Shown: in pieces, positions 1-6,185 of the stretch | How the letters are laid out: every line of letters starts with the position of its first letter | Position numbering within the stretch: position 1 is the first letter of the stretch | Assembly: GCA_044377005.1 (NCBI GenBank) | Contig: JBILJV010000083.1 | Coordinates: forward strand, 1-7,675 | Length of the DNA: 7,675 nt | Source: JABMMZ01 sp044377005 | GTDB taxonomy: Bacteria > Bacteroidota > Bacteroidia > NS11-12g > UBA955 | Reading direction: 5' to 3' | Made by a program: the position numbers and the translations under genes | The notes under the pieces: generated by a model | Seen by the model: the letters and a program-made list of their open reading frames with translations, nothing else | Database searches by the model: none | Told to the model about the DNA's origin: nothing

Positions 1-276
1 GAAACCTATTATGGTGAATTACCTACGAACTTTATCTTTATAAACAGTAATACAAATGATAGAAACAATGGACGTTTTGCATACCTCAAAAAATTACTGA
101 TTGACACCAATAATAAAGTGTATGAATTACCCCTACAAAATTATTCTCTTATGGAAATTTACAAGTGTTTATACATTACAGATTGGTTCTCTATATACTT
201 GTCTAACCAAAAGGGTAAAGATAATATGAACGTTCCAAACATCATGGGATTAAAAGGATTTTTAAAAACATTTTAA
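1..276 (+). CDS. Bifunctional phosphoglucose/phosphomannose isomerase family protein, C-terminal 91 residues (5' end outside window)
   Basis: Frame 1 is open from the first base to a TAA at 274-276, giving 91 residues of a protein that starts upstream. The last third (residues about 49-90) reads like the C-terminal helical end of the two-domain SIS-fold PGI/PMI enzymes: a Ser-Leu-Met-Glu followed by a YITDWFSIYLS segment, then a short loop with Val-Pro and a terminal Met-Gly-Leu-Lys-Gly-Phe-Leu-Lys. This matches the family pattern of a GDW-S-YLA stretch followed by a final 'I-x-x-LK' helix. The family interconverts glucose-6-P or mannose-6-P with fructose-6-P in the cytosol. The SIS catalytic domains are not in the window, so the call rests on the C-terminal pattern alone. 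Only one base separates its stop from the next start codon, so translational coupling is likely. It could be another SIS-domain sugar isomerase. Confidence 0.62.
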   Translation, partial: ETYYGELPTNFIFINSNTNDRNNGRFAYLKKLLIDTNNKVYELPLQNYSLMEIYKCLYITDWFSIYLSNQKGKDNMNVPNIMGLKGFLKTF

Positions 277-277
277 C

Positions 278-1291
278 ATGAAATTAGTTACTTATTTAAA
301 TAACAATAATCCCAAATTAGGAATTATTGTCAATGATTTGATTTTTGATGTCAATGCACAAAACAATGCATTACCCAACAATATGCTATCCCTTTTAAAT
401 CAAGAAGAAAGTGGAATGAATGCATTGCGTGAATTAGAACTAAAAATTAAAGAAGGTAAATTTGTAGAAAATGGAATTTCATTCAGTCAAGTGCATCTAT
501 TAGCACCTGTTCCACAACCAACTAGTTGCAGAGATGGTTACGCTTTCAGACAGCACGTTGCAGCGGCTAGAAGAAACCGCGGCGTTCCTATGATTCCTGA
601 ATTTGATTCTTATCCTATTATGTATTTTACCAATCATAATGCAGTTCAAGGTCCTGGAGAGGTGTGGTGCATGCCAGACCATTTTCAAAAATTAGATTTC
701 GAACTTGAAGTTGCAGCAATCATCGGTAAAAAAGGAAGAAATGTAAGTGCTGATAAAGCAGATGCTTACATTGCAGGTTATACCATAATGAATGACATGA
801 GTGCAAGAACCTTACAAATGGAGGAGATGTTACTTAACCTTGGTCCTGCAAAAGGGAAAGATTTTTCAACCGTTATAGGACCTTACATGATTACACCCGA
901 TGAATTAGAATTATACAAAGTGCCAGCCAAATCTGAGCATGTCGGTAATAATTACAATTTAGATATGAAATGTTGGGTAAATGGTATTGAAGTTAGTAGC
1001 GGAAATGTTGCAGACATGGATTGGACTTTTGCTGAAATAATTGAAAGATGCGCTTATGGAGTAGATATTTTTCCAGGAGATGTCATTGGATCTGGCACAG
1101 TGGGTACAGGTTGTTTTCTGGAATTAAATGGAACAGGCTTACTAAACGATAAAAACTATAAAGTTCAATGGTTACAACCTAATGATATTGTAGAAATGGA
1201 AATTACGGGTTTAGGTAAGTTATGCAATACGATAAAAGCAGTTGATACCAATTTTTCTATACTTTCAAAGAAAAAACCAATTAACGCTTAA
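278..1291 (+). CDS. Fumarylacetoacetate hydrolase (FAH) family protein
   Basis: A 337-residue cytosolic enzyme of the FAH superfamily, which uses a divalent metal to hydrolyse or decarboxylate beta-diketo acids; true FAH splits fumarylacetoacetate at the end of tyrosine breakdown. By alignment from memory with mouse FAH, the whole active site is kept: Asp86 and His93 in the DGYAFRQH segment (mouse Asp126, His133), Glu142 and Glu144 in FELEVA (Glu199, Glu201), Asp173 and Arg177 in NDMSAR (Asp233, Arg237), Gln180 and Lys194. A Gly-Ser-Gly-Thr loop is at 271-274. The N-terminal region before the catalytic core is about 80 residues, shorter than the roughly 120 of eukaryotic FAH and usual for bacterial forms. 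The ATG start fits the family's MKLVTY opening. No Shine-Dalgarno is visible; the gene starts one base after the upstream stop. No tyrosine-catabolism neighbour is in the window, so the exact substrate is uncertain. Confidence 0.88.
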   Translation: MKLVTYLNNNNPKLGIIVNDLIFDVNAQNNALPNNMLSLLNQEESGMNALRELELKIKEGKFVENGISFSQVHLLAPVPQPTSCRDGYAFRQHVAAARRNRGVPMIPEFDSYPIMYFTNHNAVQGPGEVWCMPDHFQKLDFELEVAAIIGKKGRNVSADKADAYIAGYTIMNDMSARTLQMEEMLLNLGPAKGKDFSTVIGPYMITPDELELYKVPAKSEHVGNNYNLDMKCWVNGIEVSSGNVADMDWTFAEIIERCAYGVDIFPGDVIGSGTVGTGCFLELNGTGLLNDKNYKVQWLQPNDIVEMEITGLGKLCNTIKAVDTNFSILSKKKPINA

Positions 1292-1302
1292 GTAAAATTT
1301 AT

Positions 1303-2439
1303 TTGGACTATAAAACACCATTTTCTTGGGATAACGATGAATTGATTTATCAAATCTCTTTAACTCAAATTCCTGGGGTAGGTGAATATTTAGCCAAATT
1401 ATTAGTCAGTTACTGCGGAAGTGCTAAAGGTGTTTTTACTGAGAAAAAGTCATTTTTACTAAAAATACCAGAAATTGGAGATTTTACAGCACACAGCATC
1501 TCAAAATTCAAACATTTCGATTTTGCAGTTCAAGAAATTGAATTGTTAAAAGCGAATAATATTACTCCTCTCTTTTATTTAGATGAAAAATTCCCTGCTA
1601 AACTAAAAGTATATGATGACAGCCCAATTTTGATGTATTTTAAAGGCAATGCTAATCTTAATCATCAAAAAATAATTTCTATCGTAGGTACTCGAAAATC
1701 AACTGCTTATGGTAAGCAATTTACAGAAGATTTAATCTCAGAATTAGCAAAATTTGATGTCATGGTAATAAGTGGATTAGCCTCTGGAACAGACACTAAT
1801 GCTCATAAATCTTGTGTAAAAAACAATGTAACTACAGTTGGCGTTTTGGGACATGGATTTCATACTTTATTTCCATCGAGTAATAAAAGGCTTTCTGAGG
1901 AAATGATTCTTAATGGTGGTTTATTAACAGAATATAACTTTAGCATGCCCGGTAATAAGGAGAATTTTCCAAAAAGAAATAGAATAGTTGCAGGCATGTC
2001 TGACGCTATAATAGTAGTAGAAAGTGGTATTAAAGGGGGTAGTTTAATTACTGCTGATATAGCAAATTCATACAACAAAGATATTTATGCATTGCCTGGA
2101 AGGATAAATGACCCATACAGTTTGGGATGTAATAAATTATTATACGATCACAAAGCAAGTATCATAGATTCAATTCCTGGTTTAGTTTTTTCTTTAGGAT
2201 ATCAAAAAAACAAAACATATAAACATTCTCAACAAATTCAAATGGATTTGCATTTAAGTGCCGATGAGAATTTAGTTTATAACGAACTCTCTAAAGGTGA
2301 ACAAACAATAGATGACTTGTTTTTCAACACTAAAATAAATGTAAGTAAACTAGCTTTGGTGCTTTTAGATTTAGAATTTAAAAATTTAGTTAAATGTTTA
2401 CCGGGGAAAAAATACACTATAGCTTATTCCATGAGTTAA
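1303..2439 (+). CDS. dprA: DNA-processing protein DprA
   Basis: DprA (378 residues) binds incoming single-stranded DNA in the cytoplasm and loads RecA on it during natural transformation; it is also widespread in bacteria not known to be competent. Domain order is typical: an N-terminal helix-hairpin-helix/SAM-like region (about 13-70, with TQIPGVGEYLAKLL), the Rossmann-like DprA core (about 90-295) and a C-terminal winged-helix domain (about 318-374). Core signatures are VGTRKST (128-134), GLASGTDTNAHK (158-169), FPKRNRIVAG (222-231), GGSLITA (245-251) and ALPG (263-266). The start is a TTG, 11 bases after the FAH stop. No in-frame ATG occurs before residue 111 (deep in the core), and the N-terminal length from TTG matches the family, so TTG is the best choice. 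Short spacing suggests co-transcription with the upstream genes. No com genes are present, so competence itself cannot be inferred. Confidence 0.95.
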   Translation: MDYKTPFSWDNDELIYQISLTQIPGVGEYLAKLLVSYCGSAKGVFTEKKSFLLKIPEIGDFTAHSISKFKHFDFAVQEIELLKANNITPLFYLDEKFPAKLKVYDDSPILMYFKGNANLNHQKIISIVGTRKSTAYGKQFTEDLISELAKFDVMVISGLASGTDTNAHKSCVKNNVTTVGVLGHGFHTLFPSSNKRLSEEMILNGGLLTEYNFSMPGNKENFPKRNRIVAGMSDAIIVVESGIKGGSLITADIANSYNKDIYALPGRINDPYSLGCNKLLYDHKASIIDSIPGLVFSLGYQKNKTYKHSQQIQMDLHLSADENLVYNELSKGEQTIDDLFFNTKINVSKLALVLLDLEFKNLVKCLPGKKYTIAYSMS

Positions 2440-2460
2440 TATTATTTAAATTTATTTACC

Positions 2461-2479
2461 TAATCTTGTAGTATATTTA
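2461..2479 (+). promoter_or_regulatory. Possible weak promoter in the dprA-rnr gap
   Basis: The 46-base gap between dprA and rnr contains two one-mismatch versions of the Bacteroidota -7 element TAnnTTTG: TAATCTTG at 2461-2468 and TATATTTA at 2472-2479. No clear TTTG/TTG -33 element lies at the usual distance upstream of either. In sequence this AT-rich such near matches arise often by chance, so rnr may simply be transcribed from upstream. Confidence 0.2.
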
Positions 2480-2485
2480 TAATCA

Positions 2486-4639
2486 TTGAAGACAAATTTA
2501 AAAGATATTGATATTGTAAAAGAAATTGAATCTATTTTGACTGATCAAAATGGGAAAGTACTTAATCATAAACAAATTTTTTCTAGACTTTCACCCTCTT
2601 TAAAACCTACAAATCCAGAAAATCTATTACCATATTTGAAAATGATGACAGACGAAGTCATTATTCATCAAAATGATACTTTCAAATTTTCAATCCCTCA
2701 AACAGTAACTTTTATAGAAGGTGTTGTAGATATATCAAAAAGTGGGAGAGTGTTCTTAATAGTTGAAGGTGAATCAGAGGATTATATAGTCAATGATTCA
2801 AACGTCAAATTATTACCATTTGACAGAGTAATGGCAGTTAAAACTAAAAAGAATAAAGTTGACATTATAAAAAGAATTCAGCATTCTGACAAAAACTATG
2901 TTGGCGTTCTTAATAAAAAAAACAGCTATTGGTTTGTTGTTCCTGATTCTAATAAGTTTAAACATCCTTTTGATGTTAAATTTTCTCACCATTTAAAAGT
3001 GGGTAATAAAGTCGTTTTCAAAATCATTGATTACCCTGATCAATCAAAATTTCCACGAGCAGAAATAATTGAAATATTAGGAAAACAAGGCGATCACCAT
3101 ACCGAAATGCACGCCATATTGGCCGAATACGGATTGCCTGAAAAATTCGAAGATGAAGTGAATAGTGCATCTGATTTACTTAATGCTTCAATTTCAGAAA
3201 GTGAAATAAAAAAACGTGAGGATTTCAGAGGTGTTTTAACATTCACAATTGATCCAGATACAGCAAAAGATTTTGATGATGCCATATCGTATAAAAAATT
3301 AGAAGATGGAAACTTTGAAATTGGAGTTCATATTGCCGATGTTTCACATTATGTAAAACCAGATGATATCATTGATAAAGAAGCCATTAAAAGAGGAACT
3401 TCCGTTTATTTAGTTGATAGAGTAGTTCCAATGCTTCCTTTTAATTTATCAGATTCTATTTGCTCACTTGTTCCTAATGAAGACAGGTTAACTTTCTCAG
3501 TCATTTTTGAAATTTCGCCTGAATTTAAACTGTTAAAGACCCGTTTTTCTAAAACAATTATTCACTCAGATAAGAGATTTTCTTATGAAGAAGCTCAGGA
3601 GATTTTAAATAAAAAAGAAGGACTATACTATGATGAATTAGCCCATATTTTGTCATTTACTCAATATTTAACTAAAAAAAGATTTGACAATGGCGCTTTG
3701 AATTTTGAATCAACTGAATACAAGTTTGTATTAGATGAGCATTTTAAACCATTATCAATGGCAGTTAAACAAAGACAATCCACCAATAGATTGATTGAAG
3801 AATTAATGCTTTTGGCCAATCAATCGGTTGCAACCTTTATTTATACACAAAAACCAAGAAAACCATTTGTATATAGAACACATGATGAACCGAGTGATTT
3901 AAAAATTACAGAACTAAAAAAGTTCGTTGCTAAATTTGGTTATACACTGCAGATTGATAATGAAAAAATATTGAGAGATTCAATCAATAAATTATCATTA
4001 GCTATAGAAGGTAAAATAGAACAAGATGTAATTCAATCTATGTGTATTCGAAGTATGTCAAAAGCATCCTATACACCCAATAAACCAAGTCATTATGGAT
4101 TAGCTTTTGAGTATTACACCCACTTTACTTCTCCTATCAGAAGATATCCGGATGTTATCGTCCACCGATTGTTATTTGGGTATTTAAATGGTCAAACTAT
4201 GGCTGAGATATGCCATTGGAATATGGATCAGTTGGATGGCATCTGCAAGCATTGTTCAAAAATGGAAATTACGGCTTCCGAAGCAGAAAGAGCATCTATT
4301 AAGTACAAACAAGCTGAATGGATGGAACAACATATTGGTCAAAAGTTTGAAGGAGTGATAACTGGTTTGACCGATTTTGGAATGTTTGTAGAGATTAAAA
4401 AATTCAAGTGTGAGGGCATGGTGAGATTGAACTCAATAATTGGTGATCATTATGAATATGATTCGTCGATGATGGCAGTTATAGGAAGGAAATATTACAA
4501 GCAATTCAAAATGGGAGACAGTGTAATGGTTCAAGTATTGGATGCAAGTAAAAAAACAAGAACGATAGATTTAATATTAAGCACAGATAATAATAAAAAT
4601 AAAAAGAAAAATTATGGCCGATCATCACATCAATTCTGA
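2486..4639 (+). CDS. rnr: Ribonuclease R (RNB-family 3'-5' exoribonuclease)
   Basis: A processive hydrolytic 3'-5' exoribonuclease (717 residues) that degrades structured RNA, including rRNA and mRNA fragments, in the cytoplasm. Visible domains in order: an N-terminal helix-turn-helix-like region (about 8-70), two cold-shock/OB domains (about 78-130 and 137-195), the RNB catalytic domain (about 245-570) and a C-terminal S1 domain (about 618-698, GQKFEGVITGLTDFGMFVEI), then a short Lys/Asn-rich tail. The four catalytic acidic residues of the IDPDTAKDFDDA motif are Asp256, Asp262, Asp264 and Asp265, matching RNase II Asp201, 207, 209 and 210. The distal TSPIRRYPD motif is at 548-556. The S1 domain and N-terminal HTH-like region favour RNase R over RNase II. 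The start is TTG: an in-frame TAA at 2480-2482 blocks any upstream start, and the first in-frame ATG (residue 53) would remove much of the N-terminal domain. The 3' end overlaps the next gene by 26 bases. Confidence 0.95.
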   Translation: MKTNLKDIDIVKEIESILTDQNGKVLNHKQIFSRLSPSLKPTNPENLLPYLKMMTDEVIIHQNDTFKFSIPQTVTFIEGVVDISKSGRVFLIVEGESEDYIVNDSNVKLLPFDRVMAVKTKKNKVDIIKRIQHSDKNYVGVLNKKNSYWFVVPDSNKFKHPFDVKFSHHLKVGNKVVFKIIDYPDQSKFPRAEIIEILGKQGDHHTEMHAILAEYGLPEKFEDEVNSASDLLNASISESEIKKREDFRGVLTFTIDPDTAKDFDDAISYKKLEDGNFEIGVHIADVSHYVKPDDIIDKEAIKRGTSVYLVDRVVPMLPFNLSDSICSLVPNEDRLTFSVIFEISPEFKLLKTRFSKTIIHSDKRFSYEEAQEILNKKEGLYYDELAHILSFTQYLTKKRFDNGALNFESTEYKFVLDEHFKPLSMAVKQRQSTNRLIEELMLLANQSVATFIYTQKPRKPFVYRTHDEPSDLKITELKKFVAKFGYTLQIDNEKILRDSINKLSLAIEGKIEQDVIQSMCIRSMSKASYTPNKPSHYGLAFEYYTHFTSPIRRYPDVIVHRLLFGYLNGQTMAEICHWNMDQLDGICKHCSKMEITASEAERASIKYKQAEWMEQHIGQKFEGVITGLTDFGMFVEIKKFKCEGMVRLNSIIGDHYEYDSSMMAVIGRKYYKQFKMGDSVMVQVLDASKKTRTIDLILSTDNNKNKKKNYGRSSHQF

Positions 4640-5588
4640 AGCAATAGAAAATTACATTTTATCAAACCCATTTAAAGGTAAACCAGAGAATTTATACAAT
4701 GCTATGAATTATATCATGCAGTTGGGAGGTAAAAGAATGCGTCCACAACTCATGCTTCTTTCCTATTTAGCGGTTAAAAATGAGGTGAATAAGAGTGCAT
4801 ATAATATAGCACTTGCTTTGGAAACTTTTCATAACTTCTCTTTAGTTCATGATGATATTATGGACAATGCCCCAATCAGAAGAGGAAAAAAAACGGTTCA
4901 TGAAGAGTGGGATATTCCTACTGCGATATTAGTTGGTGATAATTTACTTATAAAGTGTTATGAGCTTATTATGGAAACAGATTTTGATAATAAAATTCCA
5001 TTAATGAAAGAATTTACCAAAATGGCAAGTTTGGTTTGCGACGGTCAACAATTAGATATGAATATGCCGTTAAAAGAGTTTGTTTCTGAAGATGAATATT
5101 TGAAAATGATAGAGTTAAAAACGGCTGTTTTGCCAGCTTGTGCACTAAAAATGGGAGCTATGGCTGCAGGGTCAAATGACGTTGAATGTCAATTGTTCTA
5201 TGATTTTGGACTTAATTTAGGTATGGCTTTTCAATTGCAAGATGATTATTTAGATGCTTTTGGTTTGGAATCCCAAATAGGTAAACAAGTTGGTGGGGAT
5301 ATTTTAGAGAATAAAAAAACCGTTTTATTTATTCATGCTTTAAATCATTTGTCAGATTTATCAAAAGAGGAGTTATTAAATTGGTACGACAATAAATCAA
5401 ATTCTGAAGAAAAGATTCAAAAGGTAAAAGAGTTGTTTGAACAAGCGGGCAGTAGAAACTATTTATTGGATTTAAAAGCATCATATGAAACCAAGGCCCT
5501 AGAGTATTTAAGATCAATTACAATGAATCAAACCGTAAAAACTGAATTTAATAATTTGTTTGGTTTTTTAAAAAGTCGGGCTAATTAA
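4614..5588 (+). CDS. Short-chain polyprenyl (farnesyl/geranylgeranyl) diphosphate synthase
   Basis: An all-alpha trans-isoprenyl diphosphate synthase of 324 residues that condenses isopentenyl diphosphate with allylic diphosphates in the cytosol, supplying C15-C20 precursors for quinones, carrier lipids or carotenoids. Visible motifs: GGKRMRP (38-44, IPP binding), the first Asp-rich motif DDIMD (80-84) followed by RRG (89-91), HEEW (96-99), GDN (108-110), DGQQLDM (143-149), Lys169-Thr170, FQLQDDYLD with the second Asp-rich motif DDYLD (210-214), and GGDILENKKT (227-236). The first motif is DDxxD with no two-residue insertion, and Phe75 lies five residues before it. This pattern resembles the archaeal-type geranylgeranyl diphosphate synthase more than the classical bacterial farnesyl synthase (DDxxxxD), so product length is uncertain. 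The ATG lies 26 bases inside the rnr end; the N-terminal helix up to GGKRMRP has family length from this start, supporting it. Confidence 0.9.
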   Translation: MADHHINSEAIENYILSNPFKGKPENLYNAMNYIMQLGGKRMRPQLMLLSYLAVKNEVNKSAYNIALALETFHNFSLVHDDIMDNAPIRRGKKTVHEEWDIPTAILVGDNLLIKCYELIMETDFDNKIPLMKEFTKMASLVCDGQQLDMNMPLKEFVSEDEYLKMIELKTAVLPACALKMGAMAAGSNDVECQLFYDFGLNLGMAFQLQDDYLDAFGLESQIGKQVGGDILENKKTVLFIHALNHLSDLSKEELLNWYDNKSNSEEKIQKVKELFEQAGSRNYLLDLKASYETKALEYLRSITMNQTVKTEFNNLFGFLKSRAN

Positions 5589-5601
5589 TACTGATATTAA
5601 T
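5584..5601. repeat. 7-bp AT-only inverted repeat over the synthase stop codon
   Basis: ATTAATA (5584-5590) and TATTAAT (5595-5601) are perfect inverted copies with a 4-base CTGA loop, overlapping the TAA stop at 5586-5588. The stem has no G-C pair and no T-run follows, so it does not look like an intrinsic terminator. It may be chance in AT-rich DNA. Confidence 0.3.
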
Positions 5602-5613
5602 CAATTTAGGTTC

Positions 5614-5629
5614 TGACTTAACTCAGTCA
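5614..5629. promoter_or_regulatory. Short inverted repeat TGACT-N6-AGTCA upstream of the 125-residue gene
   Basis: TGACT at 5614-5618 and AGTCA at 5625-5629 form a 5-bp dyad with a 6-base centre. Its right arm ends 19 bases before the predicted -7 element at 5649-5656, about where a -33 element would sit, so it could be a regulator site. A 5-bp arm is weak evidence, and no regulator gene is nearby. Confidence 0.22.
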
Positions 5630-5648
5630 TTACATTATAAATACTATC

Positions 5649-5656
5649 TATGTTTG
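5649..5656 (+). promoter_or_regulatory. Predicted Bacteroidota-type promoter -7 element (TATGTTTG)
   Basis: TATGTTTG is a full match to the Bacteroidota sigma-ABfr consensus TAnnTTTG. It lies in the 86-base gap between the isoprenyl synthase and the 125-residue gene. Transcription would begin a few bases downstream, leaving a leader of roughly 10-14 bases before the ATG at 5675. No clear TTTG/TTG -33 element is present at the expected 17-23-base spacing, which lowers confidence. Confidence 0.5.
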
Positions 5657-5674
5657 TAACATATTTTAATATCA

Positions 5675-6052
5675 ATGAAAAACTCATTATCTCATTTACA
5701 TTTACTATGCGAAGATTGGCATAGAGAACTCCAATTTTTCAAAGACGAGTTAAGTGTTTTCAAAAACAGATTAAACGAAGTTGCGAGTAAAAATACGCAC
5801 CAAGATGTTTTAGTTCAAGTTGAACACTTTGAAAATAAATTTAGAATTATGTCAAATAATATTGATGAGTTATTACATGATGTTCAATTAAAAGCAAGTG
5901 TAATATCACAACAATCAGTTACTCAACCTAAGTATATTCATGTTAAAATGATGGAGGTTGATGTTAATATACAAGACTTAATGGAATATACTTCAAAAGA
6001 CTTTTATGAAACAAAGCACGAGTTTTATAAGTTTTTAGCTAAAACATTATAG
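5675..6052 (+). CDS. Conserved-looking helical protein of unknown function (125 residues)
   Basis: I do not recognise a named family. The 125-residue product has no signal peptide, membrane segment or metal-binding motif. It is rich in charged and amphipathic helix-forming residues (for example HRELQFFKDELSVFKNRL at 16-33 and VEHFENKF at 49-56), with hydrophobic residues spaced as in coiled coils through about residue 85, a short break containing Thr-Gln-Pro-Lys at 88-91, and a final helix ending YKFLAKTL. Its opening (HLLCEDWHRELQFFKDEL, then RLNEVASKNT) resembles uncharacterised Bacteroidota proteins as I remember them, but I cannot confirm this. The ATG sits 12-14 bases after the predicted transcription start, and a strong terminator follows 20 bases after the stop, so it appears to be monocistronic. 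Base composition matches the neighbours, which argues for a real resident gene. It is likely cytosolic and oligomeric. Confidence 0.8.
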   Translation: MKNSLSHLHLLCEDWHRELQFFKDELSVFKNRLNEVASKNTHQDVLVQVEHFENKFRIMSNNIDELLHDVQLKASVISQQSVTQPKYIHVKMMEVDVNIQDLMEYTSKDFYETKHEFYKFLAKTL

Positions 6053-6072
6053 ATTTAAAATAGTAAATTATT

Positions 6073-6105
6073 AAAAGCCTGTCTATTATTGAACAGGCTT
6101 TTTTT
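6073..6105 (+). terminator. Rho-independent terminator
   Basis: AAAAGCCTGT (6073-6082) pairs perfectly with ACAGGCTTTT (6093-6102) around a 10-base loop, and seven consecutive T bases run from 6099 to 6105. The G-C-rich core is GCCTGT/ACAGGC. It begins 21 bases after the stop of the 125-residue gene and separates it from mtaB. The A-run on the left side is only four bases, so termination on the opposite strand would be weak. Confidence 0.92.
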
Positions 6106-6157
6106 ATAAATACCATTTCAAGTGAAGTTTTTAATTATATAATAGTTAATAAATGAA

Positions 6158-6175
6158 CTAAATTTAGCTAAATTT
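6158..6175 (+). repeat. Tandem CTAAATTT boxes at the mtaB promoter
   Basis: CTAAATTT occurs at 6158-6165 and again at 6168-6175, exactly 10 bases (about one helical turn) apart. The first copy plus its next two bases, CTAAATTTAG (6158-6167), is a perfect 10-bp palindrome. The second copy contains the predicted -7 element. This could be an operator or simply a duplicated promoter element; AT-rich chance is possible. Confidence 0.4.
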
Positions 6176-6176
6176 G
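6169..6176 (+). promoter_or_regulatory. Predicted Bacteroidota-type promoter -7 element (TAAATTTG) for mtaB
   Basis: TAAATTTG fully matches TAnnTTTG and lies after the terminator of the preceding gene, where mtaB needs a promoter of its own. The ATG at 6186 is only 9 bases beyond the element, so the transcript would have almost no leader. The 133-base intergenic region shows no convincing -33 TTTG at the usual spacing. Confidence 0.5.
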
Positions 6177-6185
6177 CACTTATTA

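Noticed and set aside
500..688. 62-codon open frame on the - strand inside the FAH-family gene
   Set aside because: It lies wholly within a strongly supported gene, and its translation shows no domain or family-like composition.
1860..2078. 72-codon open frame on the - strand inside dprA
   Set aside because: It is the antisense of the conserved DprA core; nothing suggests independent coding.
3094..3285. 63-codon open frame on the - strand inside rnr
   Set aside because: It lies opposite the start of the RNB domain, is Ser-rich by complement, and has no recognisable motif.
5329..5517. 62-codon open frame on the - strand inside the isoprenyl synthase
   Set aside because: It is a shadow of a well-supported gene without motif or promoter.
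5584..5601. AT-only hairpin after the isoprenyl synthase as a terminator
   Set aside because: The stem has no G-C pairs and no T-run follows, so intrinsic termination is unlikely.
6174..6185. TTG at 6174 as the mtaB start (four extra residues)
   Set aside because: The ATG at 6186 fits family length better, and the TTG overlaps the predicted -7 element, so it would probably not be transcribed.
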